Program-made: the position numbers and the translations under genes
Assembly (NCBI GenBank): GCA_900143615.1
Contig: FREU01000002.1
Span: 476,663 to 540,662 of the forward strand
Direction of reading: 5' to 3'
Source: Rhodobacteraceae bacterium Alg231-30
GTDB taxonomy: Bacteria > Pseudomonadota > Alphaproteobacteria > Rhodobacterales > Rhodobacteraceae
Length of the DNA stretch: 64,000 nt
Shown: positions 1 to 8,509 of the stretch, in pieces
Layout: each line of letters begins with the position of its first letter
Numbering within the stretch: the stretch's first letter is position 1
Notes under the pieces: model-generated
What the model was told of the DNA's origin: nothing
The model's database searches: none
What the model saw: only the letters and a program-made list of their open reading frames with translations

Positions 1-2
1 TC

Positions 3-422
3 TGCGTCATCGGCGCGCTTGCCTTGGCCATCGCCACGTTGGCGGTGCGTGGGGCTGCCGCTGGTGGCAACCTGATGATGATTGTCGGGCTTCAAATGTT
101 TGTGGGCGCTTTGGTGCTGTTTGTGGCCTCCATGATCTTTGAGACATGGGAGTTCAACTGGAACATGCGCATGGGCAGCGCACTGATCTACACCATCCTT
201 GCGCCCGGTCTTCTGGCCACTTGGATCTGGTTTTCGCTGGTGAGCCGCATTGGCGCAGTCAAGGCCGCGACCTTCCACTTTCTCAACCCCTTCTTTGGCG
301 TCGCCGTAGCCGCCGTCATTCTTGGCGAAAGCCTGAATGTCATGGACATCATCGGCGTGTGCGTAATCGCGGCCGGCATTCTGGCTGTGCAGCTCTCAAA
401 GCAGGCTCCTCCCCGCCCTTAG
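3..422 (+). CDS. DMT/EamA-family transporter, C-terminal part
   Basis: This frame is open from the left edge, so the gene begins outside the window and only about 139 C-terminal residues are present. The visible part is very hydrophobic, with about four membrane spans, and has the typical EamA second-half ending: a run resembling KAATFHFLNPFFGVAVAA followed by LGE and a final helix. In this superfamily that half carries the last membrane helices of a ten-helix exporter of metabolites or amino acids in the inner membrane. The substrate cannot be told. The gene ends in TAG, followed by 228 bases without a convincing gene before the CcdA-like protein. Confidence 0.8.
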   Translation, partial: CVIGALALAIATLAVRGAAAGGNLMMIVGLQMFVGALVLFVASMIFETWEFNWNMRMGSALIYTILAPGLLATWIWFSLVSRIGAVKAATFHFLNPFFGVAVAAVILGESLNVMDIIGVCVIAAGILAVQLSKQAPPRP

Positions 423-650
423 AGGAACCGCCCGAACCATGGGGTGCCGATAAGAAAGAAATCAAAGGCTTGCAAGACGCTGCACCGTCTTTTGCCAACG
501 CCAGATGCTTTCCAATTTCACTCAGAAAACATCTGACAGAGCGCCCTTACGGCACGTCCTCTACCGCCGCCTTCGAAACATTTCGACACGCGTATGTGAA
601 GCCGCTCACCGCAGTGTTACCTGACATTTCAAAGCCTTGCTGGCACTAAA

Positions 651-1370
651 ATGCTCATGGAATTTCTCTTTGCATATGGCGCCGGCCTTCTAACCCTGAT
701 CAACCCTTGTGTTGTTCCGGTCCTCCCCATCGTGATCGCCACCGCGCTTCAAGCCAGCCGTCATGGCCCCGCGGCCCTCGCACTTGGCATGAGCGTTAGC
801 TTTGTCGTGCTGGGCATGGCAGTGACCACCTTTGGCTATGCCATTGGGCTGACACCGGAAACCCTTGCTCAGGCCGGAGCGGTTCTGATGATCTTCTTCG
901 GATCGGTGTTACTTATCCCGCGTTTCTCAATGGCGTTTTCCACGGCGACCGCAGGCGTCGCCGCACGGGCTGACGCGGGAATAGACACCGTCGATAATTC
1001 AACTCTGCGCGGCCAATTTCTGGGCGGTTTGCTTTTGGGAGCGGTCTGGTCTCCCTGCATCGGCCCAACGCTGGGCGGGGCCATTTCACTTGCCAGCCAA
1101 GGCGAAAGTCTGGGCCGCGCCACATTGATCATGGTCGCCTTCGCACTTGGTGTTTCAACTCTCATTCTCGGCCTTGGCTACGGCGCGCGAGGAGCGCTGC
1201 AACAACGCCAGGAGTTGATGCGCCGCATCGCCGCCAAGTCCCGCCCGATCATGGGTATCGTTTTTCTCGCCACGGGCCTTGCCCTGTTTTTCAACCTGCA
1301 TCATCTGATCGAAGCCTGGCTCATCGGCGTCATGCCGGACTGGCTGATCGATCTATCTGTATCACTTTGA
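651..1370 (+). CDS. ccdA: CcdA/DsbD-type transmembrane thiol-disulfide protein
   Basis: A 239-residue polytopic membrane protein. Two cysteines sit in the contexts expected of CcdA: NPC near residue 19, just inside the first helix, and WSPC followed by IGPTLGG in the middle. Family members carry reducing equivalents from cytoplasmic thioredoxin across the inner membrane to periplasmic partners in cytochrome c maturation or disulfide reduction. The next gene is an exported thioredoxin-like protein starting 17 bases downstream, a natural acceptor. No good ribosome site precedes ATG 651; ATG 657 is an alternative only two codons in. The family is clear, the exact partner is inferred from the neighbour. 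Confidence 0.85.
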   Translation: MLMEFLFAYGAGLLTLINPCVVPVLPIVIATALQASRHGPAALALGMSVSFVVLGMAVTTFGYAIGLTPETLAQAGAVLMIFFGSVLLIPRFSMAFSTATAGVAARADAGIDTVDNSTLRGQFLGGLLLGAVWSPCIGPTLGGAISLASQGESLGRATLIMVAFALGVSTLILGLGYGARGALQQRQELMRRIAAKSRPIMGIVFLATGLALFFNLHHLIEAWLIGVMPDWLIDLSVSL

Positions 1371-1387
1371 CTCAAAAGGATAATCAC

Positions 1388-1795
1388 ATGAACCGTCGCG
1401 ACTTTATTGCTCTCTCCGCCGCCTCAGTTGTTTTGCCCGCAACAGCCTTTGCCGCCAGCAATTACACACCCGGGTTGGTGCAAAAGCACCTTGCCGCAGG
1501 TGATACGGTCTTTCTGGACTTCAAAGCCAGCTGGTGCAGCACCTGCGCGGCCCAAGAACGTGTGATCAATGCCTTGAAGGCGGACAATCCGGCGTATGAA
1601 GCGGGCATCACCTTTATCGATGTGGACTGGGACGAGTTCGGCAAATCCGATCTGGTAAAATCCATGAACATCCCACGTCGCTCCACCCTTGTCGTTTTGA
1701 AAGGCGATCAAGAGCTGGGCCGCATCGTGGCAGGCACCTCCAAAAAAGACATCAAGGCACTGATGGACAAAGCCCTGACCGCCGCCTCCGCTTAA
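1388..1795 (+). CDS. Exported thioredoxin-like protein
   Basis: A 135-residue protein with an N-terminal export signal of Tat-like character (NRRDFIALSAASVV, then an ALPATAFA-type cleavage region) and a thioredoxin fold containing DFKASWCSTCAAQE. CSTC is the redox-active CxxC. The sequence resembles the C-terminal domain of DsbD more than classic thioredoxin. I chose ATG 1388 because AAAAGGA lies seven bases upstream; an in-frame TTG at 1367 would overlap the previous stop and hide the signal peptide. It probably receives electrons from the CcdA-like protein encoded just upstream and reduces periplasmic disulfides. A weak stem-loop (1797-1822) separates it from the convergent DUF4387 gene. 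Confidence 0.8.
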   Translation: MNRRDFIALSAASVVLPATAFAASNYTPGLVQKHLAAGDTVFLDFKASWCSTCAAQERVINALKADNPAYEAGITFIDVDWDEFGKSDLVKSMNIPRRSTLVVLKGDQELGRIVAGTSKKDIKALMDKALTAASA

Positions 1796-1808
1796 CCGAT
1801 TGATTTAG

Positions 1809-2108
1809 CTATATTTCAATCGCACTGACGATCTGCGCATAAGAGGCGCCGTGCATATCCCGATCAGCCACCGTGCCCTGCACCTGCGGGCGCGGTAGGC
1901 TGATTTTCACAACATTCAAATCGGCAATATCAAACCGCTTCAATTGCGCAGGCTCCAGCTGAAACAGCGCGACCAAAACGTCATCCGACAGCCCGCTCGA
2001 CACCCGCTCAAATGCATCCGCAGAGCCGCAAAACACGTCAATCGTCAACCAGAACGGCCCCGCATTCTTTGACCGGACCTTCAGCACCAAATCCCCCAAA
2101 CGGCTCAT
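1809..2108 (-). CDS. DUF4387 family protein
   Basis: A 99-residue protein with the DUF4387 opening, RSKNAGPFWLTIDVF. This family is almost always encoded beside AtuA/DUF1446 proteins, as here, where its start overlaps the end of the AtuA-like gene by four bases. It is the last gene of the minus-strand operon that begins with tctC. The pair probably forms a heteromeric acyl-CoA or carboxylic acid processing enzyme, but the reaction is not known. Assignment to the family is firm; the role is inference from context. Confidence 0.8.
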   Translation of the reverse strand: MSRLGDLVLKVRSKNAGPFWLTIDVFCGSADAFERVSSGLSDDVLVALFQLEPAQLKRFDIADLNVVKISLPRPQVQGTVADRDMHGASYAQIVSAIEI

Positions 2109-3454
2109 GTGTTGATCTCCTCAACTGACAGCGAAAACGCCTCCATCGGGTCCTCAAGCGTCATCACATGGTTCAGGCAAAACTCATAGATCGCACCACG
2201 CGAAATCTCTGCGGGGGAAAACGGAAACGCAAAGGTTGGCATCTCTTCCTGCTCAGTCAACGGGTGATGTAGCAGATACGGATTCAGCATCTTGGCAACT
2301 TCCCGGCTCTGCGCTTCGGTTGGTGCTGTGACAATGCCCAAAACCCCGACTTCGCTGCCCTTAACCGCCTGCACATCCAACGCACCCAAGGTGGCGTCCA
2401 CACCGATCAAGCGTAACTCAATGGTGAACTCGCCGCCCACACGTTCCGCCGCTTTGGCTGAGCAGCGCGCCTGAATGTCATCACACCACGCTTGGATGTT
2501 TTCGACATAACGCGGATCGCGCACCAAGGCCAAAGCCACCGTTTGGTAGCCTGCCAGCCGCGCGCCTTCCAACTTGACGGTGTATTGGTCTGACACCACC
2601 CATTCGCTGCCTTCAACCCGCACCCGCCGGTCATCCAAAGCAGTGTATGTCGCCCCTGTCACATCCAGATACCCACCGGGTTCATACAATACGTAAGGGT
2701 CTGAATTTTCATATAACATATGCGCTGAAACAGTATGCGGCGTGGCGCGTGCCTCCTCGCCCATTGGGGTCATGGTAAAGCCCTGCTCGTCAAACTCGAT
2801 CAGGATCGTGCCCGAGTTCGGGCTGGTGGTGGCCAGCGCCCCGCATTCACCAATTTTGGCCCCATGCCACGCGCCGCCCGCATGACATCCACGCGCCAAA
2901 GGCAACGCCGAAATGATCGCCGTGTCCGTGGTGCGCCCTGCAATCACAATATCCGCACCGGTGTCCAGCGCCGCCAAAACCTGCTCAGCCCCTGCCAAAG
3001 CGACGATGTTGCTACAGGCCTCAAAACTTGCCCCATCCACAGCGGGTGCGGCAGGCAATGGGGTCACCTTGCCTGCGTGATAGGCCGCAGCCACCGCGGC
3101 CTTGTCCTGCCCGCTCTTAAGCACCGCCACCTTCAGCGGCGCTCCGGTCTCCGCCGCAATCTCGCGGGTGATATCCATCAACCAGTCGACCGCGTCATCA
3201 GCCCCGCACGTCCCCGCCGTTCCGATCACCAACGGAACAGCGGCATGCGCGCGCGCCGCCATCAATTCGCGCCACTCAGCTTTGGTCGAGCCACGCGAAT
3301 ATTTCGATGTACCAGTGCCCAGATAATGCGGCCCACTGTCGGTCGAGCCACCATCAATCGCAATGATGTCGGGCTTTTGAGCAATCCCGCGCGCCAAAGC
3401 AGCACGATCATAGCCCAGCCCCAGCGCACCCGAAGGGATCAAAACTTTGACCAT
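2105..3454 (-). CDS. AtuA-family (DUF1446) protein
   Basis: A 449-residue cytoplasmic protein with the AtuA/DUF1446 N-terminus: VLIPSGALGLGY, then IAIDGGSTDSGPHYLGTG. The family is named from the acyclic terpene utilisation cluster of Pseudomonas, where AtuA is required for citronellol growth; its chemistry is still poorly defined. Here the gene follows tctA with one shared base and overlaps the DUF4387 gene. The operon therefore couples a tripartite carboxylate importer to this two-protein enzyme, which suggests that the imported carboxylate, or its CoA ester, is the substrate. No terpene genes are nearby, so a strict atuA function should not be assumed. Confidence 0.8.
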   Translation of the reverse strand: MVKVLIPSGALGLGYDRAALARGIAQKPDIIAIDGGSTDSGPHYLGTGTSKYSRGSTKAEWRELMAARAHAAVPLVIGTAGTCGADDAVDWLMDITREIAAETGAPLKVAVLKSGQDKAAVAAAYHAGKVTPLPAAPAVDGASFEACSNIVALAGAEQVLAALDTGADIVIAGRTTDTAIISALPLARGCHAGGAWHGAKIGECGALATTSPNSGTILIEFDEQGFTMTPMGEEARATPHTVSAHMLYENSDPYVLYEPGGYLDVTGATYTALDDRRVRVEGSEWVVSDQYTVKLEGARLAGYQTVALALVRDPRYVENIQAWCDDIQARCSAKAAERVGGEFTIELRLIGVDATLGALDVQAVKGSEVGVLGIVTAPTEAQSREVAKMLNPYLLHHPLTEQEEMPTFAFPFSPAEISRGAIYEFCLNHVMTLEDPMEAFSLSVEEINT

Positions 3455-4959
3455 CAGTCAGACACCCTTTGTGGTTTGGTCAACACATTGCGCAGGAACA
3501 TCGGCGCAACAAATCCGGCCACCGCCACAATCCACAACCCAATCGCGATCGGTGAACTGAACAGGTAAGTCACATCACCATCTGACAGCACCATAGCACG
3601 GCGCAGGCTGTCTTCCATATGACCACCCAACAGGATGCCAAGGATGATCGGCACTGTGGGCACGTCCAGTTTGCGCAAGACCCAGCCCAAGGCACCAAAG
3701 GCGACCATGAGCAGCAAATCAAAATAGCTGCCGGACAAGGAATAGATGCCCACAAAAGAGATCATCGTCACGCCGGGCAACAGCACCCACGGCGGCACCG
3801 ACAGGATTTTCACAAAGACTTTGACCATCGGCACGTTCATCAACAGCAACACAAAGTTGGCAATCAACAACGAGGCAATCAAGCCCCAAACCACTTCGGG
3901 GCGGTCGGTGAACAATGTCGGTCCCGGTGTGATGTTCAACGTCATCAAGAGCGCCAGTAAAACCGCCGTTGTACCAGATCCCGGCACACCCAGCGTCAAC
4001 ATAGGCACCAGCGCGCCACCTGCGGCCGCGTTGTTGCCAGCCTCCGGCGCGGCCACGCCTTTGGCGACACCTGTGCCAAACTTGCCTTCCTCACCCGCAA
4101 TCGATTTTTCGCCCATATAGGCCAAGAACGACCCAAGCGAGGCACCAGCGCCGGGCAATACGCCAGCAACAAAGCCAATCAACGACGCACGCAGCTGAGT
4201 CCATTTGGTGTTCCAGATATCACGCCAAGGCACCGTTACCTTTTCCAGCTTCACGCCGATCGAGGTGTTCTTGCCGTGGCTTTCGATAAAGAAAAATACT
4301 TCGGCGATGGCAAACAATCCAACGATGGCGACAAGGAAATCGATGCCGTCATAGAGATGCAGATTACCGCCGGTCAGCCGCGGCATGCCCGAGTTGTTGT
4401 CCACGCCAATCATGGCGATCCCCAAACCAATACAAGAGGCGATGGCCGCCTTGGCCTGATTGTTGGACGCAATGCCGCCCAAGGTGGCAAAGGCCAACAG
4501 ATAAAGCGCAAAATATTCAGCCGGTCCAAATTGAAACGCAATTCGCGCCAACAAGGGAGCCAGCAGCATCAAGCCAACAGTGGACAAAAACGCCCCTGTG
4601 AATGACGCCACACCCGAAATCACCAACGCGTCGCCCGCGCGGCCTGCCTTGGCCATAGGGTAACCGTCCAATGTGGTCATCAAGGCTGGCTCATCTCCAG
4701 GGATGTTGAGCAGGATCGAACTGATCCGCCCGCCATACATTGCGCCGTAATACACCGCCGTCATCAACACCAAGGCCGATGTTGCATCCAGCCCCATCGA
4801 AAACGTCAGCGGGATCAGAATGGCCACACCATTTGAGGGCCCCAATCCGGGCAGCGCGCCAATGATGGTGCCGATAAAGCAGCCGAATACCGCCAGCATT
4901 AGGGTGTACGGGCTGAGTGCGATGGAAAATCCAATCGCAAGGTTGGCAAACAAGTCCAT
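3454..4959 (-). CDS. tctA: Tripartite tricarboxylate transporter, large permease TctA
   Basis: A 501-residue membrane protein with the TctA signatures: GTIIGALPGLGPSNGVAIL near the N-terminus and GVLPGAGASLGSF in the centre, plus many hydrophobic helices. TctA is the large permease subunit that drives uptake of a carboxylate delivered by the periplasmic TctC receptor. I start it at ATG 4959, where TGAGGA lies upstream and the protein begins MDLFANLAIG; the longer frame from 5055 reads through the tctB gene in another frame and is unlikely. It sits 10 bases after tctB and shares a base with the AtuA-like gene. Confidence 0.92.
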   Translation of the reverse strand: MDLFANLAIGFSIALSPYTLMLAVFGCFIGTIIGALPGLGPSNGVAILIPLTFSMGLDATSALVLMTAVYYGAMYGGRISSILLNIPGDEPALMTTLDGYPMAKAGRAGDALVISGVASFTGAFLSTVGLMLLAPLLARIAFQFGPAEYFALYLLAFATLGGIASNNQAKAAIASCIGLGIAMIGVDNNSGMPRLTGGNLHLYDGIDFLVAIVGLFAIAEVFFFIESHGKNTSIGVKLEKVTVPWRDIWNTKWTQLRASLIGFVAGVLPGAGASLGSFLAYMGEKSIAGEEGKFGTGVAKGVAAPEAGNNAAAGGALVPMLTLGVPGSGTTAVLLALLMTLNITPGPTLFTDRPEVVWGLIASLLIANFVLLLMNVPMVKVFVKILSVPPWVLLPGVTMISFVGIYSLSGSYFDLLLMVAFGALGWVLRKLDVPTVPIILGILLGGHMEDSLRRAMVLSDGDVTYLFSSPIAIGLWIVAVAGFVAPMFLRNVLTKPQRVSD

Positions 4960-4969
4960 GAAACAGTCC

Positions 4970-5410
4970 TCAGCCGTGCAAGGCGGCCGGTAGCGCAACA
5001 AGGCCCAAGCCCAGTGCGAATTTGAAGATAAAGAAGAGCCCAACCGACAGCCCAACGCCCGCGAGCACCGCCCGCTTTGGGTTTGGGTTGATCTGATAAG
5101 ACAGGATCGCGGCTGTGATCGCTGTTGGGATCAGAAATCCAAGGGGCTTTAGCGCATAGGCGTATCCGACAAGCACCACCACCGCGAGCACCAAAGCTCC
5201 CATGGTGCGCAACACCGGCCAAGTTGGATCGGGGTCAGGCTTAAACGCCACCAAAATCCCACAAAACGCCGCCACAGAGCCGACAAGGATCGGAAAGGTC
5301 CGCGGTCCCACAGGATCAGCAAGAAAGCTGGTCTGGATCTGAGTGGCGCTGGCAACATATGCCAACGCCACCAGCGTCACGACCGCGCCAAAGATGCGGT
5401 CAGATACCAT
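4970..5410 (-). CDS. tctB: Tripartite tricarboxylate transporter, small permease TctB
   Basis: A 146-residue protein with four predicted membrane segments and the TctB-type motif DPVGPRTFPILVG after the first helix. TctB is the small, poorly conserved membrane subunit of the TTT system. Gene order tctC-tctB-tctA on the minus strand is canonical; its start shares one base with the end of tctC. The assignment rests mainly on topology and position. Confidence 0.88.
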   Translation of the reverse strand: MVSDRIFGAVVTLVALAYVASATQIQTSFLADPVGPRTFPILVGSVAAFCGILVAFKPDPDPTWPVLRTMGALVLAVVVLVGYAYALKPLGFLIPTAITAAILSYQINPNPKRAVLAGVGLSVGLFFIFKFALGLGLVALPAALHG

Positions 5411-6375
5411 TACTGGATCACTCCGATTTCTTTGGACAGGGTGCGGATTTCGGCAACCACTTCATCAACGTAAGACTGGAAATCGCCACCAACCTTGGTG
5501 AACGGTGCCAGACCGTTTGCCGCCATTGCTTCCTGCCATTCAGCACTGTCTGCCACTTTCTGAAGACGCTCGGCCCACATGTTGAACGTGTCATCGCTCA
5601 CGCCTTTTGGCACGTACAGACCACGCCAGTTCACGGCAACGACTTCAAGGCCCTGCTCCATTGCGGTGGGGATATCCTCAAAGCCTGGAACACGCTCTTC
5701 GGTCAGAACAGCCAAGGCGCGCACGTCGCCTGACTTCAGAAAGCCGACCACTTCGGACATGTCGCCCGACATCGCTTGGGTAAAGCCGCCAACGGTTTGG
5801 GTGATCGCATCCGCGCCACCGTCAACGCCGATGTATTTGATCGCCTTCACGTTATCGATGCCAGCGCGCTGAATGATCATCAGCGGTTTGAGGTGGTCAA
5901 AACCACCAACTGCTGAACCACCCGCAAAAGCAATCTCGCCCGGGTTTTCCTGAATCGCAGAAACCAGATCACCGAGGGACTGATAGGGGCTGTCAGCCGC
6001 CACAACGATCACGCCGGGATCCGCACCGATGGCCCCAACAAAACGTACCTGATCCGCCGTCATGCCAGCATAAGCATTCTGTGCCAGACGTGTTGATGTG
6101 GCCGAAGACGCCGCCACGATCAGCTCGGCGTCATCATTGCGCTCAGACACTACATGGTTAAACGCCAGCCCCCCACCGGCGCCTGCCATATTGGTGACCT
6201 GAATTGGCTTATCAACCGCACCGATGTCATGCATGATTTTACCGATCTGGCGACAGGTGAAATCCCAGCCACCACCGGGGTTGGCGGGCGCAATACATTC
6301 GTTAGCATTGGCCGAAACTGCGCCGACACTCATTACGGCACCGGTCATCAGCGCCTTGAACAGACGATTTTTCAT
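5410..6375 (-). CDS. tctC: Tripartite tricarboxylate transporter receptor TctC
   Basis: A 321-residue periplasmic binding protein with a cleavable signal peptide ending near SANA. It has the Bug/TctC pattern: CIAPANPGGGWD at the ligand-binding loop, a GGGLAFNHV segment and later FAGGSAVGG. It captures a carboxylate and hands it to TctAB. The substrate cannot be read from sequence; citrate, propane-tricarboxylate or an aromatic acid are all known for relatives. It is the first gene of the operon and is divergent from the response regulator across 98 bases, where the control region should lie. Confidence 0.92.
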   Translation of the reverse strand: MKNRLFKALMTGAVMSVGAVSANANECIAPANPGGGWDFTCRQIGKIMHDIGAVDKPIQVTNMAGAGGGLAFNHVVSERNDDAELIVAASSATSTRLAQNAYAGMTADQVRFVGAIGADPGVIVVAADSPYQSLGDLVSAIQENPGEIAFAGGSAVGGFDHLKPLMIIQRAGIDNVKAIKYIGVDGGADAITQTVGGFTQAMSGDMSEVVGFLKSGDVRALAVLTEERVPGFEDIPTAMEQGLEVVAVNWRGLYVPKGVSDDTFNMWAERLQKVADSAEWQEAMAANGLAPFTKVGGDFQSYVDEVVAEIRTLSKEIGVIQ

Positions 6376-6473
6376 TATTTCCTCCCATTTGACATTCGCG
6401 GGAACTCCCGCTCATGCTTTAGGCAAACGCCCCAACCTGACACCAACCTGTCACATCTGAAAAAAGGTCGCCG

Positions 6474-7139
6474 ATGCGGTTTCTGCTGATTGAAGACAAT
6501 CAAAAACTGGCCAATGCCATTGTCGAACGGCTTCAGCTGGACGGCCATGCTGTGGATCACGCAGACACGCTCGATTCCGCCTCGGCCTGTATTTCGGTTG
6601 CGGATTATGACTTGATTTTGCTCGACATTATGCTTCCGGACGGCGACGGACGTGAGTTCTTGGAACGCCACCGACAAGCCGCCAATCGCACCCCTGTAGT
6701 GGTGACAACAGCACGCTCGGCAGTGTCAGATCGGGTTAGCCTTTTGGACCTTGGCGCAGATGATTACATCACCAAACCGTTCGATTTTTCCGAGCTAGAA
6801 GCCCGATGTCGCGCCGTATTGCGCCGCCAAGGCGGGGTTGCTGACAACCGTCGCACCTTTGAAAGCACCGTGCTTGATTCGACCGCCGGCGAGTTGCGAT
6901 TTGGCGGAAATGCCATCTCGCTGCGCAATCGTGAACTGCGCCTGCTAGAAGTTTTCTTCAATGCACCTGGACAGGTTTTCTCAAAATCACACCTTCTGGA
7001 CCGGCTGTTTTCGCTTTCTGACGAGGCCAGCGAAAACGCCATCGAAGTCTATGTGGCGCGCATCCGAAAACGGCTGCAAGGCTCGGGTGCCACCATCGAA
7101 ACCGTGCGCGGCCTGGGCTATCGGATGGTCGCTGCGTGA
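6474..7139 (+). CDS. tctD: OmpR-family response regulator, TctD-like
   Basis: A 221-residue two-domain regulator. The receiver has acidic residues at ED near residue 7, the phosphorylatable aspartate in LLDIMLPDGDG (residue 51), a conserved TT in VVVTTARS and lysine in DDYITKPF. The C-terminal half is an OmpR/PhoB winged helix (NRELRLLEVFF, VYVARIRKRL, TVRGLGYRM). It overlaps the sensor kinase gene by four bases (GTGA) and faces the tctCBA operon, as tctDE does in other bacteria, so it probably activates the transporter when the carboxylate is present. Confidence 0.9.
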   Translation: MRFLLIEDNQKLANAIVERLQLDGHAVDHADTLDSASACISVADYDLILLDIMLPDGDGREFLERHRQAANRTPVVVTTARSAVSDRVSLLDLGADDYITKPFDFSELEARCRAVLRRQGGVADNRRTFESTVLDSTAGELRFGGNAISLRNRELRLLEVFFNAPGQVFSKSHLLDRLFSLSDEASENAIEVYVARIRKRLQGSGATIETVRGLGYRMVAA

Positions 7140-8509
7140 CCCCGAATGGCTCGATCAGACGGCGCCTTTTCTATCAGCTTGCCGGTGTCGCGGCGCTCTT
7201 GTCGCTGGCGTTTTTTCTGGTGGTGCGCGGGGTCGCTGAACGCGCCGCCGAAGGCACACAGGATGATATTCTTGCCGCCTCGGCCACAGCAATTGCCGAC
7301 AGCATTCGCAGCGAAGCGGGCGGCGCCACGCTTGATCTGCCCTACTCTGCCCTCTCGATGTTGGGCACCGTGGGGCAGGATCGCGTCTTCTACCGCGTCA
7401 CCGTCTCGGGGCAGACATTGACCGGCTACGATGACCTGCCCGCCCCGACCTTGACCCAACGCCACGGCGAGCCTGCGTTTGAAACCGCACTCTATCGCGA
7501 TGACGAAATCCGCGTTGTCTCGATTGCCCGCCCGATTGGCGCACAGGCAAGCCGCTCTGTCGCCATCGTGACCGTCGCGCAAACCCGACAGGGGCTTGAG
7601 TCGATTTCACGACGCATCACCACGCTGGCAACGGGCATTGCTGCGGGTTTTTTCTTTCTGGCAACTGCCCTTAGCCTCTGGGCGGCGAGCTCGGCTTTGG
7701 CCCCGTTTGATCGCCTGACCGAGGCCGTCACCCGCCGCGGCCCCAAAGATTTGCGCCCGGTCACCGCCAACACACCCAGCGAACTGGTCCCTCTGGTGGA
7801 CGCCCTCAACAGCTTCATGGGACGCCTGCGCACCTCGCTGCACCGCACCGAAGATTTTATTGCCGAGGCCGCCCACCGCGTTCGCACGCCGCTGGCCACA
7901 GTGCGCGCCCAAGCCGAGGTCACGCACCTCAAGCTCACCAAAGACGAGCATAAAAAAGCCATCCGCGAGATGATACGCGCCATTGACGAAAGCTCACGCT
8001 CAGCAGGCCAAATGCTGGATCACGCGATGGTCACCTTTCGGGCTGACAGTCTGACCCGCGAAGACCTTGATCTGGTAGCCGTTGCACAGGAAACCTGTGC
8101 GCGCCTTGGACCCACCGCCGACCTGAAAGACATCGCAATCCACCGTGTCATGCCGGATCACAAGGTTCACTTTCAGGGCGACGGCATTCTGTTGCAGGCA
8201 GCGCTGCTCAACATCTTGGACAACGCCATCAAATACTCGCCTGAAGAGAGCGAAATCACCGTGTCCCTGACCGAGGACGGGGACGGTTTGCGCCTCTCGG
8301 TCACCGATCAAGGCCGCGGCTTTGGCAACATCGATTTGTCCCGCCTCACCAATCGATACGAACGCGGAGCAAACGTCGGCGATGTGGTTGGTTCGGGCCT
8401 TGGGCTCACAATTGCCGAGGATGTCGCACAGGCGCACGGTGGCACACTGTCGGTGGCCTCAAATGCAAAAGGAGCTGGCGCATGCGTGTCCTTCATCTTG
8501 CCTCGATAA
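7136..8509 (+). CDS. tctE: Sensor histidine kinase, TctE-like
   Basis: A 457-residue inner-membrane kinase starting with GTG inside the stop of the regulator gene. It has a first membrane helix near residues 11-28, a TctE-type periplasmic sensor region, a second helix near 160-185, a HAMP-like linker, an H-box (AEAAHRVRTPLATV) and a HATPase domain with N box (LNILDNAIKYSP), G1 box (DQGRGFG) and G2 box (GSGLGLTIA). It should autophosphorylate and pass phosphate to the adjacent TctD-like regulator. Its 3' end overlaps the next gene by 28 bases. Confidence 0.9.
   Translation: MTPNGSIRRRLFYQLAGVAALLSLAFFLVVRGVAERAAEGTQDDILAASATAIADSIRSEAGGATLDLPYSALSMLGTVGQDRVFYRVTVSGQTLTGYDDLPAPTLTQRHGEPAFETALYRDDEIRVVSIARPIGAQASRSVAIVTVAQTRQGLESISRRITTLATGIAAGFFFLATALSLWAASSALAPFDRLTEAVTRRGPKDLRPVTANTPSELVPLVDALNSFMGRLRTSLHRTEDFIAEAAHRVRTPLATVRAQAEVTHLKLTKDEHKKAIREMIRAIDESSRSAGQMLDHAMVTFRADSLTREDLDLVAVAQETCARLGPTADLKDIAIHRVMPDHKVHFQGDGILLQAALLNILDNAIKYSPEESEITVSLTEDGDGLRLSVTDQGRGFGNIDLSRLTNRYERGANVGDVVGSGLGLTIAEDVAQAHGGTLSVASNAKGAGACVSFILPR

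Noticed and set aside
146..649. Long open frame overlapping the DMT transporter end
   Set aside because: Arg/His/Ser-rich composition typical of an out-of-frame shadow of a high-GC gene; no ribosome site.
5359..5733. Plus-strand frame inside tctC
   Set aside because: It is antisense to a clear binding-protein gene and has no family resemblance.
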